Below are positions 1 to 10,796 of a stretch of DNA of 64,000 nucleotides, piece by piece. This stretch comes from Candidatus Tokpelaia sp. JSC085. Lineage in GTDB: Bacteria; Pseudomonadota; Alphaproteobacteria; Rhizobiales; Rhizobiaceae. The notes beneath the pieces are model-generated. The model was given only the letters and a program-made list of their open reading frames with translations. It searched no databases and was not told the origin of the DNA. The stretch covers positions 368,001 to 432,000 of the forward strand of contig QENC01000001.1 in assembly GCA_003331005.1 (NCBI GenBank), written 5' to 3'. The translations under genes were made by a program, and so were the position numbers. Position 1 is the stretch's first letter. Each line of letters starts with the position of its first letter.

Positions 1-195
1 ACCGGAAAACAATTGACCTGCAATCCAGAAAATAAGAGCTAAAATACTGGCAAGAAGAATGCCAAAACCAGTCCCAATCCATAACCGGGTTACCTGCGAT
101 TCTAGACTGTTGTGTTGCAGCCACGCGTGAAGGATTCCAAGAACAAGAAGCGCTTCAACGCTTTCACGCCAGACGATAAAAAGGGACTCTTGCAT
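1..195 (-). CDS. ftrC: FTR1-family iron permease, N-terminal part (cut by window edge)
   Basis: Inner-membrane high-affinity iron permease; in FtrABCD systems it takes iron handled by the periplasmic P19 protein and cupredoxin. Only the first 65 residues lie in the window. They begin MQESLFIVWRESVEALLVLG, and RESVE fits the REXXE iron-binding motif that defines FTR1 permeases. A second hydrophobic segment starts near residue 45. It sits 11 bases after the cupredoxin gene on the same strand, so it is very likely in one operon. The rest of the gene and any ftrD ferredoxin gene lie outside the window. The family call rests on the motif plus the neighbours. Confidence 0.85.
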   Translation of the reverse strand, partial: MQESLFIVWRESVEALLVLGILHAWLQHNSLESQVTRLWIGTGFGILLASILALIFWIAGQLFSG

Positions 196-206
196 GTTAT
201 CGTCCT

Positions 207-533
207 TTATTCCTTCGCAATAATCTTAAAACCTGTCATGTGTGGGTGAAACTCATCAATAAAATGATAAATCCCTGATTTCAATGGATGAATAACAACA
301 AATGATTGAACATTTTTTCCTAGTACTTTTTCAACACGTAGAGACAGATTTTCAAATTCCACAGGATCAGATCCTGTATTCTGGATCGTGATTTTGAATC
401 TCTGCTCTGCAGGAACTTCAATTTTTTCCGGGTCAAATTGTCCATCTTTGACCATAATACTATAATTTGGCAGAGGAACAGCATAGCCAAACGAGACAGA
501 AAACAAAAACAGAATCATGAAAATCAAACGCAT
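207..533 (-). CDS. ftrB: Periplasmic cupredoxin-domain protein of the iron uptake operon
   Basis: A 108-residue exported protein: a hydrophobic signal peptide covers about residues 1-18, then a single cupredoxin-like domain of the EfeO/FtrB type. Visible family traits are VKDGQFDPEKIEVPA near the start of the domain, the ITIQNTGSDPVEFE strand, and a C-terminal HPHMTGFKI segment with candidate His/Met ligands. In FtrABCD systems the cupredoxin is thought to oxidise Fe(II) or pass electrons during uptake through FTR1. It lies 27 bases downstream of ftrA and 11 upstream of ftrC, all on the minus strand. The cupredoxin identity is firm; the metal chemistry is inferred from the family. Confidence 0.85.
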   Translation of the reverse strand: MRLIFMILFLFSVSFGYAVPLPNYSIMVKDGQFDPEKIEVPAEQRFKITIQNTGSDPVEFENLSLRVEKVLGKNVQSFVVIHPLKSGIYHFIDEFHPHMTGFKIIAKE

Positions 534-560
534 TTACAATGCCTTTTCATCAATTAATAA

Positions 561-1103
561 CTAATAACCACCTTTTTTTCCTGTTCCTGCATAAATAAAA
601 TCATATTCGCTGATACAGCTTTTAAACCATACTGCAACACCTGTTTCTTTATCAACATGCCGGCCAAACATAGATTCTTTTGATGGCGGATAAACTGTAA
701 ATTTTAGGTGATATTTTCCAAAACCGAATATTTTTATATTGTCACCATAATGTGGACCATCATTAGCAACCATTGGATGCAATCGCCCTTTCAGTGATGA
801 TGGTACTGTGGTACCGTCTTCTTTTGTCAATTCGTAGAATACCTGTAAATAGGGCATCCAGCTTCCTTCTTGAAAACCATTGATATTATTCTCAGTGGCA
901 TGAATATCAGCTTCAAGATGAATATCTGATTCAGACGCAGGCCGCATCATACCGGATGGTTCCATTTCAATTGGCTGCAGATAGACTGCTGCAATTTCCA
1001 TCCCTCCACAGGATTGCGGACTACCAATCGGGTATTCAATGGCCGATGCTGATTGGACAGACAGGGCAAGCGAAAACATAATAAGACAGCGGTTTAATCG
1101 CAT
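561..1103 (-). CDS. ftrA: P19-family periplasmic iron-binding protein
   Basis: Periplasmic high-affinity iron transport protein of the P19 (Fe transport) family, 180 residues. Conserved features include GGMEIAAVYLQPIEMEP, the DIHLEADIHATENN strand and HPMVANDGPHYGDN, which supply the His/Met/Glu ligands of the copper/iron site. An ATG at 1121 would add six residues. The ATG at 1103 is preferred because AGGA lies 8 bases ahead of it and because the protein then opens with a clean signal peptide (MRLNRCLIMF, ending SASA). It is the first gene of the ftrABC operon. A palindrome just upstream may be its operator. Confidence 0.88.
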   Translation of the reverse strand: MRLNRCLIMFSLALSVQSASAIEYPIGSPQSCGGMEIAAVYLQPIEMEPSGMMRPASESDIHLEADIHATENNINGFQEGSWMPYLQVFYELTKEDGTTVPSSLKGRLHPMVANDGPHYGDNIKIFGFGKYHLKFTVYPPSKESMFGRHVDKETGVAVWFKSCISEYDFIYAGTGKKGGY

Positions 1104-1131
1104 AGAAAATATCCTGAACATAAAAGAATCT

Positions 1132-1162
1132 TTAAAACATGAGTTTTTTATTCATGTTTTAA
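1132..1162. promoter_or_regulatory. Perfect 11-bp inverted repeat upstream of ftrA
   Basis: TTAAAACATGA (1132-1142) and TCATGTTTTAA (1152-1162) are exact reverse complements separated by 9 bases. The element lies 28 bases before the chosen ftrA start and about 130 bases past the carB stop. It could be the operator of an iron regulator of the Fur/Irr type, or a transcription stop for carB. No long U-tract follows it on the minus strand, so the operator reading is slightly favoured. It does not match a consensus I can assign firmly. Confidence 0.45.
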
Positions 1163-1294
1163 TAAATTGTCAATTACCTAATAACTGGGCAAAGAAAAAG
1201 TCTTGTTCTTTTTACGATGGTAGATCTATACAGATCAGGCTTTTTTTAACAGAATAACAATGGATTGCTGTCAATTCTCGTGCAGAAAAAACGT

Positions 1295-4200
1295 CTAACT
1301 GGCAAAGTAATCCTGTAAAGGATGAACTTGTAAGGATCCTGCGTTTAATGCCTGAATAGCGTGTGTTACAGCCTCTGCTCCAGCTAAGGTCGTATAATAA
1401 GGGATTTTCTGTAATAAAGCAGCAAGACGAATTGATTTTGAATCAGACACAGTACTTGCGCTGTCTGTCGTATTAAAAATGATGTGAATCTGACGGTTAT
1501 GGATAGCATCTTCCACATGTGGATGCCCTTCAAACACCTTGTTGATCCTCGCAGATTTTATACCATGTGTAGCTAAAAAAAACTGTGTTCCGTTTGTTGC
1601 TACGATGTGAAACCCAAGACTAGAGAGCTGCCTAACCGGGGAAAGAACACGTTTTTTATCTGCATCACGAACAGAAACAAAAAGCGTACCACAACGTGGC
1701 AGCTCTACACCTGTGCCGAGCTGTGCTTTAGCAAAGGCAAGGGCATAGTCATAATCAAGGCCCATGACTTCGCCGGTTGAACGCATTTCCGGTCCAAGTA
1801 ATGTATCCACGCCAGGAAAACGCGCAAATGGAAAAACTGCTTCCTTGATGGCAACATGCATCCGTTTTGGCAGAATCTGACAACCACCATAGCAATCAGT
1901 TACCTCTGCAAGACTCTGACCTAACATAAGACGGGTCGCAATTTTAGCAACAGGCCATCCGATTGTCTTAGCAACAAAGGGAACTGTCCGTGATGCACGT
2001 GGATTGACCTCAAGAACATAAACCATATCATTCTTGATGGCATACTGAACATTCATGAGACCGATGACCTTCAACGCCATAGCAAGAGCAACAGTTTGTT
2101 TTTCCAGATTTTCAATTATGGATTCAGGAAGTGTATGTACAGGCAGAGAACAAGCAGAGTCACCCGAATGAATCCCTGCTTCCTCAATATGTTCACTAAT
2201 ACCGACAATAATTGTCTCCTTGCCATCACATAAACAGTCTACATCAACCTCAACAGCCTCACTTAGGTAAATATCAAATAGGAGAGGATTTTTGCCTAGA
2301 AAAGTATTCACTTGGCCTATCTTATTATTAGGATAGCGGGCCTTGATATATTCCGGTACCAGTTCTGGCACAATCTCTAGGAGATATGTCTGCAATGTTC
2401 GCTCATCCTTAATAATCTGCATGGCACGACCACCGAGCACATACGACGGCCGCACAAGAAGCGGAAAGCCGAGTTCACTCGCCAGAAGGCTTGCTTGTTC
2501 TACTGAATAGGCAACGCCATTTTTGGGTTGCTTCAAACCTAGTTTAGTAAGGAATTTCTGGAAACGGTCACGATCTTCTGCAAGATTAATCGTATCTGGT
2601 GAGGTACCTAAAACGGGAATATCCGCTTTTGCAAGCGCATCCGCTAATTTCAGTGGTGTTTGTCCGCCAAATTGTACAATCACCCCTATCAGTTTACCAT
2701 TTTCTTTTTCGGCGTCCAGAACAGCTAATACATCTTCCGTTGTTAATGATTCAAAATACAATCGATCTGAAGTATCATAATCAGTTGAGACCGTTTCAGG
2801 ATTACAATTAATCATAATAGCTTCAAATCCAGCATCGCGTAAAGCGAATGCAGCATGACAACAGCAATAATCAAATTCTATCCCTTGTCCTATACGATTT
2901 GGTCCACCACCAAGGATGATCACCTTCTGTCTGCTGGAAACCTGTGCTTCAGAACAGATAGAGTCATCAAAAGGCATTTCATAGGTTGAATACATATAAG
3001 CGGTTGGCGATATAAATTCCGCTGCACAGGTATCAATCCGCTTAAAAACAGGCCTGACATCAAGACGCATACGCAGGGCAGTCAGATCTAGATCTTTCTG
3101 ACCTGAAAGGGTAGAAAGTCGTTTGTCGGAAAAACCCATCGACTTCAGCATGCGCATATTCCCTGCATCTTTCGGAAGACCATTAATACGAATGCGTTCT
3201 TCCATGCGGATGATATCTTCAATCTGTTTCAGAAACCAGAGATCAATTCTGCTGACTTGCTGAATCTCAGAAACATCGAGCCCCATACGCATAGCCTGTG
3301 CTATATAACGTAAGCGATCAGGTGTGGGAGTAGCAATGGCTGCGCATATAGCATTTTTCTCATCACCCTCTTCATGTTCGGGAATAGCAATTTCATCAAA
3401 ACCGGTTAGGCCAGTTTCCAGACCACGCAGAGCTTTCTGTAGTGATTCCTGAAATGTGCGGCCAATTGCCATGACTTCACCGACTGATTTCATTGCGGTT
3501 GTCAGAATTGGTGAAGCCCCTGGAAATTTTTCGAAAGCAAAGCGTGGAATTTTTGTCACAACGTAATCGATTGACGGTTCAAACGCAGCAGGGGTAACCC
3601 CACCGGTAATAGTATTTTCTAACTCGTCTAGTGTATAACCAACTGCGAGTTTAGCGGCAATTCTAGCAATTGGAAAACCTGTTGCCTTGGAAGCAAGAGC
3701 AGATGAGCGAGAAACCCGTGGATTCATTTCAATAACCATAAGACGTCCATTGTTGGGATTGACGGCAAACTGTACATTCGAGCCTCCAGTTTCAACACCT
3801 ATTTCGCGCAATACTGCAATCGAAGCATTACGCATGATTTGATACTCCTTATCAGTTAAGGTTAGAGCAGGAGCAACTGTAATGGAATCACCGGTATGTA
3901 TGCCCATCGGGTCAATATTTTCAATGGAGCATATGATCATACAGTTGTCGTGCTTGTCGCGAACGACTTCCATTTCATATTCTTTCCATCCGAGGACACT
4001 TTCCTCAATCAACACCTCCGTGGTAGGGGAAGCATCCAATCCACTTTCAACGACTTTATAAAACTGAGAACGGTTATAGGCGATGCCACCACCTGTGCCA
4101 CCTAGAGTAAAAGAAGGACGAATAATTGCAGGAAGGCCAACATGCTCTAGGGCCTGGCTTGCCTTTCCAATAGCGTGTGCCATATAATGCTGTTTGCGAT

Positions 4201-4783
4201 CACCATCACTAAGCTGCCATTCAGTTTCCAGCTGATCTAAGGCTTTTCTAAGAGCTTGCCCTCTTAATTTTTTTTTCAGTTCGTGTTGTGCATTTTCATG
4301 ATGTCGGCGATCGACCTCCTTGATCTCTGTTGCATTAGCAAGCATGGAACGTGGTGTTTCAAGACCGATTCTCTGCATTGCTTCACGGAAAAGGGAACGA
4401 TCTTCAGCATTCTCTATAGCCTCTGCATTGGCGCCAATCATTTCTACATTATAACGGTCAAGAACACCCATGTGTTTAAGCGATAGTGCGGTATTGAGCG
4501 CTGTTTGTCCCCCCATAGTTGGCAGCAAGGTATCTGGACGTTCACGTGCAATGATTTTTGCCACAACTTCAGGGGTAATTGGCTCAACATAGGTGGCATC
4601 TGCTAGATCAGGATCTGTCATAATTGTCGCAGGATTTGAGTTGACTAGAATAATTCGGTAACCTTCCTCTTTTAGTGCTTTACATGCTTGGGTACCGGCA
4701 TAGTCGAACTCACAAGCCTGTCCAATCACAATAGGTCCTGCTCCGATGATAAGAATAGACTGTATATCTGTGCGTTTTGGCAT
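1295..4783 (-). CDS. carB: Carbamoyl-phosphate synthase large subunit
   Basis: Makes carbamoyl phosphate from glutamine-derived ammonia, bicarbonate and ATP for arginine and pyrimidine synthesis. At 1162 residues it has both ATP-grasp halves: the first opens [22 protein letters not shown], the second near residue 630 with [23 protein letters not shown]-terminal MGS-like regulatory domain follows ([17 protein letters not shown]). Relative to the roughly 1070-residue E. coli enzyme there is a charged insertion around residues 155-205, which fits the long form I know from rhizobial CarB. carA is not in the window. No disruption is seen. Confidence 0.97.
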   Translation of the reverse strand: MPKRTDIQSILIIGAGPIVIGQACEFDYAGTQACKALKEEGYRIILVNSNPATIMTDPDLADATYVEPITPEVVAKIIARERPDTLLPTMGGQTALNTALSLKHMGVLDRYNVEMIGANAEAIENAEDRSLFREAMQRIGLETPRSMLANATEIKEVDRRHHENAQHELKKKLRGQALRKALDQLETEWQLSDGDRKQHYMAHAIGKASQALEHVGLPAIIRPSFTLGGTGGGIAYNRSQFYKVVESGLDASPTTEVLIEESVLGWKEYEMEVVRDKHDNCMIICSIENIDPMGIHTGDSITVAPALTLTDKEYQIMRNASIAVLREIGVETGGSNVQFAVNPNNGRLMVIEMNPRVSRSSALASKATGFPIARIAAKLAVGYTLDELENTITGGVTPAAFEPSIDYVVTKIPRFAFEKFPGASPILTTAMKSVGEVMAIGRTFQESLQKALRGLETGLTGFDEIAIPEHEEGDEKNAICAAIATPTPDRLRYIAQAMRMGLDVSEIQQVSRIDLWFLKQIEDIIRMEERIRINGLPKDAGNMRMLKSMGFSDKRLSTLSGQKDLDLTALRMRLDVRPVFKRIDTCAAEFISPTAYMYSTYEMPFDDSICSEAQVSSRQKVIILGGGPNRIGQGIEFDYCCCHAAFALRDAGFEAIMINCNPETVSTDYDTSDRLYFESLTTEDVLAVLDAEKENGKLIGVIVQFGGQTPLKLADALAKADIPVLGTSPDTINLAEDRDRFQKFLTKLGLKQPKNGVAYSVEQASLLASELGFPLLVRPSYVLGGRAMQIIKDERTLQTYLLEIVPELVPEYIKARYPNNKIGQVNTFLGKNPLLFDIYLSEAVEVDVDCLCDGKETIIVGISEHIEEAGIHSGDSACSLPVHTLPESIIENLEKQTVALAMALKVIGLMNVQYAIKNDMVYVLEVNPRASRTVPFVAKTIGWPVAKIATRLMLGQSLAEVTDCYGGCQILPKRMHVAIKEAVFPFARFPGVDTLLGPEMRSTGEVMGLDYDYALAFAKAQLGTGVELPRCGTLFVSVRDADKKRVLSPVRQLSSLGFHIVATNGTQFFLATHGIKSARINKVFEGHPHVEDAIHNRQIHIIFNTTDSASTVSDSKSIRLAALLQKIPYYTTLAGAEAVTHAIQALNAGSLQVHPLQDYFAS

Positions 4784-5214
4784 ATCATCCCTTCCTGTGA
4801 AAAAACCTGTAGTAGATCAAGTCATTCACTGGATTCATTATTTATATGCAAAATGGATATTAAATATAATCATTTATATGCAAAATGGATATTAAATATA
4901 ATCCAGAAAACTTCACTTTATATATGATATATGCATGCGGATGCACGTTGTGTCGCGACATCAGTTTTAGAAGGTAGTGATGGTGCATTATCATAATCAT
5001 ACGTTTTAAGAAAAGGATCTTAATTTTTGACAAAGCGGATTCTTTCAAAGATTAAGCTTTCTTTTTGCACCTATCCCACATCTAATACTATATGGAATCT
5101 GCAGCAATTTTTGGGTAAGTCGGAACAGTTTCCTTACAGCATAATTGAGACAGAAATATAAACTATAATCGTCTTAAAGCATGATTATAGCAGGACATCA
5201 GATCAGGTAGAAAA
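4784..5214. other. Gene-free interval with a tandem duplication
   Basis: About 430 bases between the divergent carB and MFS exporter genes. It must hold both promoters, but no convincing ORF or RNA gene is visible. Its one clear structure is the 2 x 32-base tandem duplication listed separately. Confidence 0.6.
4840..4903. repeat. Perfect 32-bp tandem duplication
   Basis: Positions 4840-4871 and 4872-4903 are identical, each beginning atttatatgc and ending aatataatc. The identity stops exactly at both outer edges. The repeat lies upstream of carB in AT-rich non-coding DNA, so it could alter promoter spacing. It looks like a recent slippage or duplication event. Confidence 0.95.
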
Positions 5215-6489
5215 ATGACAGAGATGGTATCTCAAGATCGCCACTTTATCCGGCGTGGTCTTATCCTCGTTTTTATTGCGCTGTTGCTTGATATTATCGG
5301 CATTGCTCTTATTGCTCCAGTTATGCCAATATTTTTAAGCGAGTTAACTGGTGATTCTATAAGCAAGGCATCAGTTGATGGTGGTTATCTACTGATGGTT
5401 TACTCCACCATGCAGTTTATTTTTGCTCCGCTGGTCGGTAGTTTATCTGACCGTTTCGGACGGCGTCCAATCCTTCTTATTTCCATCCTCACTTTGGCTC
5501 TTGATAATTTGATTTGTGCACTGGCAGCAGGCTATTGGATGTTATTTACCGGACGGATTTTAGCAGGGATAAGCGGTGCCAGTTTTGCTACATGCTCAGC
5601 TTTTATCGCTGATATTTCAGATCACCGAACGCGTACTCGCAACTTTGGGTTGATCGGTATTGCTTTCGGTGTAGGATTTATCCTTGGACCAGCAGTTGGT
5701 GGACTTCTTGGTCAGTTTGGACCGAGAGTGCCTTTTTACACAGCTGCAACCCTTTCTCTTTCTAATTTTATTTTTTCCTGGTTTATGCTCCCTGAAACTT
5801 TGCCAGTACAACATCGTCGCCACTTTGATATCAAGCGAGCGAATCCACTAGGTGCATTGCAACAGATGCGTACTTATCCTGCGGTTTTGTGGGTTGCTCT
5901 CGCTTTCTTCTGTTATTGGTTAGCTGAAGCAGCGTGGCCTTCCGTTTGGCCTTTCTTGACAACTTATCGTTATGGCTGGAATGAAAGTCAGATCGGGTTG
6001 TCTTTGGCTATGTTTGGTGTCGGACAGATTGTTATTATGAGTGTCGTTTTGCCATACCTCGTTGCACGCCGCTGGAGTGATTGGCATATATCGGTTACAG
6101 GATTGACTTTCTCGGTCATAGCCCTTTGCAGTTATACTCTTGCTTCTGAAGGATGGATAGTTTTTGTTATTTTTGCGCTAACCTGTCCAGAATATCTTGC
6201 CCATGCACCAATGCGGGCTATTGCTGCCAGCGAAGTTCCTCCATCTGTGCAAGGAGAGTTACAGGGTGCACTAACAAGTGTAACCAGCATTACTTCTATG
6301 ATTGGACCACTCATTTATACCTGGATTTTTTCTTGTGCAACAACTGAAAATGCTTCTTTCCATTTTTCTGGAGCACCTTATCTGCTGGCTACTTTATTTG
6401 TGTTCACTGCCTGGCTCGTGATGATTTTCCTTGTCCATCCTTCTCCTTCTCATAAGAAAACAAGCAATATGGAAGAATCACTCAGTTAG
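5215..6489 (+). CDS. MFS drug exporter, TetA-like (12 TM)
   Basis: A 424-residue major facilitator with about twelve hydrophobic segments. Motif A is clear in the first cytoplasmic loop (GSLSDRFGRRP, near residue 80), and GFILGPAVGGLLGQFG near residue 155 matches the antiporter motif C region. The overall pattern resembles the TetA/TCR branch of proton-driven drug exporters. Substrate cannot be read from sequence, so tetracycline export is only a family association. An AGGT-type ribosome site sits just before the ATG. It stands alone between carB and lysK. Confidence 0.85.
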   Translation: MTEMVSQDRHFIRRGLILVFIALLLDIIGIALIAPVMPIFLSELTGDSISKASVDGGYLLMVYSTMQFIFAPLVGSLSDRFGRRPILLISILTLALDNLICALAAGYWMLFTGRILAGISGASFATCSAFIADISDHRTRTRNFGLIGIAFGVGFILGPAVGGLLGQFGPRVPFYTAATLSLSNFIFSWFMLPETLPVQHRRHFDIKRANPLGALQQMRTYPAVLWVALAFFCYWLAEAAWPSVWPFLTTYRYGWNESQIGLSLAMFGVGQIVIMSVVLPYLVARRWSDWHISVTGLTFSVIALCSYTLASEGWIVFVIFALTCPEYLAHAPMRAIAASEVPPSVQGELQGALTSVTSITSMIGPLIYTWIFSCATTENASFHFSGAPYLLATLFVFTAWLVMIFLVHPSPSHKKTSNMEESLS

Positions 6490-6637
6490 CTGTACCTGAT
6501 CATCATATCTCTCAAGCAAAGCCCATCTATTAATTTTCTTAGCGAAAAGACTTCATAATTATAAGAGAGTGCTGTAGAGTACTGTCAGAAGAGCTGCATA
6601 TTTAGAGCTTTTGTACAAAAATTGAGGTTATAGACTG

Positions 6638-8293
6638 ATGGTATCCGGCTTTTCTACTGATATTGATTCCGGATTATTTACAAGAGCAGGCAGTGCAAGA
6701 GCTTGGCCTTTTGAGGAAGCACGGAAGATCATAAGACGCTATGAACAATCAGAGTATCCTGAGATTGTTCTGTTTCAAACTGGGTATGGCCCATCTGGAC
6801 TTCCGCATATTGGCACATTCGGAGAAGTAGTCCGCACGAGCATGGTTCGTCACGCATTTCGTGTACTGACAGAGGATAGATTCAAAACACGACTTATCTG
6901 TTTTTCTGATGATATGGATGGACTGCGCAAAATTCCAGAAAATATTCCAAATTGGGAAATGATGAAAGACCATATTGGTAAGCCTCTTACTCGTGTACCT
7001 GACCCTTTCCTGAAGATGCATTCTTCTTTTGGTGCAGCTAATAATGCACGTTTGTGTGCCTTTCTTGACAGATTTGGGTTCGAATATGACTTTATAAGTG
7101 CAACGGATTATTACACAACTGGGCAATTTGATGAAATACTTCTTAAAATGCTTGCAGCATATGACAAGGTCATGAAGATTGTCCTTCCTACCTTAGGTCA
7201 AGAGCGTCGTGCTACTTATTCACCATTTTTACCGATCAGTCCTGTCAGTAGTAAGATCCTTCAGGTTCCGATCATTGCGCGTGATGAAAAAAAGGGTACA
7301 ATTATCTACATTGAACCAGAAACCGGTGAAAAAATTGAAACAGAAGTAACTGGTGGCCAGGTAAAATGCCAATGGAAAGCTGATTGGGCCATGCGCTGGA
7401 CAGCACTTGGTATTAATTATGAAATGGCTGGTAAAGATCTTACTGAGTCTTTTATGTTATCATCTAAAATATGCCGTCTTTTGGATGGAATACCACCGGA
7501 AAATTTTAGTTATGAACTTTTTTTGGATGAAGATGGACGGAAGATTTCTAAATCCAAAGGGAATGGTTTAACCATAAGTGAATGGTTAACCTATGCGCCG
7601 TCTGCAAGTCTTTCATTTTACATGTATCAGAAACCAAAGACTGCCAAGCGACTTTATTTTGATGTAATTCCGAGAGCCGTTGATGGCTATTATGTGAGTC
7701 TTGCCAGCTATGGGGGAGAGGGTTGGCAGGAGCGAATCAATAATCCAGTCTGGCATATCCATCACGGTAAACCACCGAGTATCAAGCTTCCTATTTCCTT
7801 CACCATGCTGCTGAATCTAGTGAGTGCATCAAATGCAGAAAATAAGAAAGTACTGTGGGGTTTTATCTCACGCTATGCGCAAGATGTGACACCAGAAACG
7901 TATCCTGATCTTGATAACCTTGTTACTTACGCAATCCGTTATTTTAATAATTTTGTTAAGCCGTATAAAAAGTTCCGCATACCTGATGTGGTTGAGCGTG
8001 AGACATTAGCTGCAGTATATAAGAAACTGGCAGAGCTAGAGTGCAACGTTGACGGGAATACAATCCAGAATGCCCTTCTTGATATTGCCCGCCGTGTTGC
8101 ACGTTATCAGGATCATAACAGGCTTAGCCCGAAAGGCGGGCCTGGTGTCTCTATTTTATTTTTCCAGATGATGTATGAAGTGCTTATTGGACAGTCTCGC
8201 GGTCCCCGTTTTGGCTCCTTTGTAGCACTGTATGGCCTTGATGAAACAAAGCAATTGATCACTGATGCATTGAACAGAACACTTGTTGCTTGA
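6638..8293 (+). CDS. lysK: Class I lysyl-tRNA synthetase
   Basis: Charges tRNA-Lys. The 551-residue protein belongs to the archaeal-type class I family that replaces class II LysS in most Hyphomicrobiales. Signatures are PSGLPHIG (residues 52-59, the HIGH region) and KISKS followed by KGNGL near residue 302 (the KMSKS loop). The length matches bacterial class I LysRS. The alternative symbol lysS is used in some annotations. It ends 34 bases before prfC on the same strand, so co-transcription is plausible. Confidence 0.96.
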   Translation: MVSGFSTDIDSGLFTRAGSARAWPFEEARKIIRRYEQSEYPEIVLFQTGYGPSGLPHIGTFGEVVRTSMVRHAFRVLTEDRFKTRLICFSDDMDGLRKIPENIPNWEMMKDHIGKPLTRVPDPFLKMHSSFGAANNARLCAFLDRFGFEYDFISATDYYTTGQFDEILLKMLAAYDKVMKIVLPTLGQERRATYSPFLPISPVSSKILQVPIIARDEKKGTIIYIEPETGEKIETEVTGGQVKCQWKADWAMRWTALGINYEMAGKDLTESFMLSSKICRLLDGIPPENFSYELFLDEDGRKISKSKGNGLTISEWLTYAPSASLSFYMYQKPKTAKRLYFDVIPRAVDGYYVSLASYGGEGWQERINNPVWHIHHGKPPSIKLPISFTMLLNLVSASNAENKKVLWGFISRYAQDVTPETYPDLDNLVTYAIRYFNNFVKPYKKFRIPDVVERETLAAVYKKLAELECNVDGNTIQNALLDIARRVARYQDHNRLSPKGGPGVSILFFQMMYEVLIGQSRGPRFGSFVALYGLDETKQLITDALNRTLVA

Positions 8294-8327
8294 TGATTAT
8301 AACTGTGCCCGATAACGGAAAAAAATT

Positions 8328-9887
8328 ATGAATACTGAAGTGCAGCGGCGACGTACATTTGCTATTATTGCCCATCCCGATGCTGGTAAAACAACCCTGA
8401 CAGAAAAATTATTGCTTTTTGGTGGCGCGATCCAGCTTGCTGGAGCAGTGAAAGCAAAAAAAGATCGTGTTCAGACTCGCTCGGACTGGATGCAAATTGA
8501 ACGTGAACGTGGTATATCGGTTGTAACATCGGTGATGACCTTTGAATATAGTAACTGCGTTTGTAATCTACTGGATACACCCGGCCACGCAGATTTTGCT
8601 GATGATACCTACCGGACTTTAACAGCTGTTGACAGTGTTGTGATGGTGCTTGACGCTGCCAAGGGTATTGAACCTCGTACACTTAAATTGTTTGAAGTGT
8701 GCCGTATGCGCGAGATTCCAATTATTACTTTTGTTAATAAAATGGATCGAGAAGCGCGTGATCCTTTTGCAATTCTTGATGAGATTGAGGAAAAATTAGC
8801 ACTTGATACAGCACCTGTAACGTGGCCGATTGGGCTAGGTAGAATTTTTTCTGGTACATTTAAATTGCATGGGTTGCAGCGAAAAGATAACAAAGATGAA
8901 AGCAGACTGTTTTCTAGTCTTGAAAAAGTAGCTAAGCTATTACCACATTATGAGTATAAAGCGTTCATGGAAAGTGTCGAACTGGCCCAAAATGCTTGCA
9001 AATGCTTTTCCATCGAGGCCTTTCAAAAGGGATATATGACACCTGTTTTTTTCGGGTCTGCCTTGTATAATTATGGCGTACAGGATCTAATTAATACCTT
9101 AGTTGAATTCGGTCCTTGCCCACATTATCGTACAGCTGATACGCGTATTGTCTATGCTGATGAGCAAAAGATGACTGGATTTGTTTTCAGGATTCAAGCA
9201 AATATGGATCCTAATCACCGTGATCGGATTGCATTTTTACGTATCTGTTCTGGTAAACTGATGCGTGGGATGAAAACAAGGATCGTTCGTACCGGCAAGA
9301 TATTAACCCTTTCAACACCACAGTTTTTCTTTGCTCGTTCACGCCAGATTGCGGATGAAGCGTTTGCGGGTGATATTGTGGGTATTACAAATCATGGTGC
9401 CTTGCGCATTGGTGACACAGTAACGGAGGGTGAAGAACTCTTTTTTAAAGATATACCAAACTTCTCTCCAGACATTTTACGTCGTGTTCAACTGCGTGAT
9501 GCCATGCAAGCTAAGAAGCTGAAGGAGGCACTACGGCAGATGGCAGAGGAAGGGGTTGTACAACTTTTTATGCCAGATGATGGGTCTCAGGCCATTATAG
9601 GCGTTGTAGGCGCGCTACAGATTGATGTTCTACGTGAACGTCTTAAGACGGAATATTCACTAGCTGTTCTATTTGAGACGGCACACTTTACTGTTTGCCG
9701 TTGGATCTCAACTGATATCCCGGCAGAGCTTGAGCATTTCATTGCTACGCATCACGCTGACATTGCCCGTGATCTTGACAATGATCCTGTTTTTCTAACA
9801 CAAAGCAAATTCTCTCTATATTATGAGGCGGAACGCTGGCCACTAATCCACTTTGCTACTTCCAAAGACTGTCAGATGCGCAGATGA
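8328..9887 (+). CDS. prfC: Peptide chain release factor 3
   Basis: Translational GTPase that recycles RF1/RF2 from the ribosome after termination. It is 519 residues long, close to the 529 of E. coli RF3. GTPase motifs: G1 AHPDAGKTT (residues 16-24), G3 DTPGHADF and G4 NKMD, followed by the DIEEKL-type region and the RF3 C-terminal domain. It follows lysK by 34 bases. RF3 is dispensable in many bacteria and absent from several reduced genomes, so its intact state here is notable. Confidence 0.95.
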   Translation: MNTEVQRRRTFAIIAHPDAGKTTLTEKLLLFGGAIQLAGAVKAKKDRVQTRSDWMQIERERGISVVTSVMTFEYSNCVCNLLDTPGHADFADDTYRTLTAVDSVVMVLDAAKGIEPRTLKLFEVCRMREIPIITFVNKMDREARDPFAILDEIEEKLALDTAPVTWPIGLGRIFSGTFKLHGLQRKDNKDESRLFSSLEKVAKLLPHYEYKAFMESVELAQNACKCFSIEAFQKGYMTPVFFGSALYNYGVQDLINTLVEFGPCPHYRTADTRIVYADEQKMTGFVFRIQANMDPNHRDRIAFLRICSGKLMRGMKTRIVRTGKILTLSTPQFFFARSRQIADEAFAGDIVGITNHGALRIGDTVTEGEELFFKDIPNFSPDILRRVQLRDAMQAKKLKEALRQMAEEGVVQLFMPDDGSQAIIGVVGALQIDVLRERLKTEYSLAVLFETAHFTVCRWISTDIPAELEHFIATHHADIARDLDNDPVFLTQSKFSLYYEAERWPLIHFATSKDCQMRR

Positions 9888-9961
9888 TAAAAAAAGCGTA
9901 CGCACCGGATCTGATGTTCTACCTTCAAAATTGCACTATGTGAATCTGATATAGGGTAGAA

Positions 9962-10663
9962 CTAATTCTCATCCAGTGTTTGGGTTTCATCTGCTGATTT
10001 TTGTGACTTATCTTCAACTTTCATGCCGCCTTTTGTGACACCAACCATAGCAGGACGCAGAACCCGTTCACCAATCATATAACCCGGCTGTATAACCTGT
10101 TTGATTGTATTGACAGGTGTCTCTCTGTCGTCAATCTCAAAAATGGCCTGGTGAAAATTAGGATCAAACTTCTGGCCATAAGGCTCGATCTTTTGCACAC
10201 CATGTTGTTGTAGGACCGCATGCATGGATCGCTCTGTCATTTCAAGGCCTTCCGCAAATGCTTTTAGCCTCAGATCATTCTCTCTATTGTCTTTAGGAAG
10301 CGCAGCAATAGCACGGGCGAAATTATCTGAGACAGAAAGCATGTCACGGGCAAAATTAGCTATTGAATAACTTTTAGAATCAGCCACATCGCGGATAGTG
10401 CGGCGGCGAAGATTTTCCATATCCGCAGCAATTCGCATGATCTTATCATTCAATTCAGCATTTTCCACTTCAAGCTTTTCTAAAGCGGCAGCTGATACCT
10501 TATCAGAGACATTCAAATTATCCTCTTTTGTAATTTCCATATTCCCTTGACAACTATCTTCCAGAGGATCCTTCTCAGAAGATTGCAGTGCCTCATCGTC
10601 TTTCATCTCTTTTAGAGATAGTTGGCTGAGCGCATTTTCATCAACGTTTTTTTCACCAGACAT
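9962..10663 (-). CDS. grpE: GrpE nucleotide exchange factor
   Basis: Co-chaperone that releases ADP from DnaK. It has 233 residues: an acidic low-complexity N-terminus (residues 1-60), a long coiled coil (about 65-125, [21 protein letters not shown]), and the C-terminal beta domain with [18 protein letters not shown] and [18 protein letters not shown]. It lies downstream of the decayed hrcA in the usual hrcA-grpE order of Hyphomicrobiales. With hrcA broken, its control must rest on other factors such as RpoH; that is an inference. Confidence 0.95.
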   Translation of the reverse strand: MSGEKNVDENALSQLSLKEMKDDEALQSSEKDPLEDSCQGNMEITKEDNLNVSDKVSAAALEKLEVENAELNDKIMRIAADMENLRRRTIRDVADSKSYSIANFARDMLSVSDNFARAIAALPKDNRENDLRLKAFAEGLEMTERSMHAVLQQHGVQKIEPYGQKFDPNFHQAIFEIDDRETPVNTIKQVIQPGYMIGERVLRPAMVGVTKGGMKVEDKSQKSADETQTLDEN

Positions 10664-10796
10664 GAGATTTCCACATTTGACAGCAGTACAATTACATGTG
10701 TCTTGTAAAGTAAAAAAATAACTAAAAGGACATTTTAAATGACTTGGGTATAATAAACGAACAGGAGTTCTTTTGCAAGAACTAAACAGAAATTAT

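Noticed and set aside
9916-9962. Inverted repeat GTTCTACC/GGTAGAAC between prfC and grpE
   Set aside because: The loop is about 31 bases and no T-run follows on either strand, so it is not a typical terminator.
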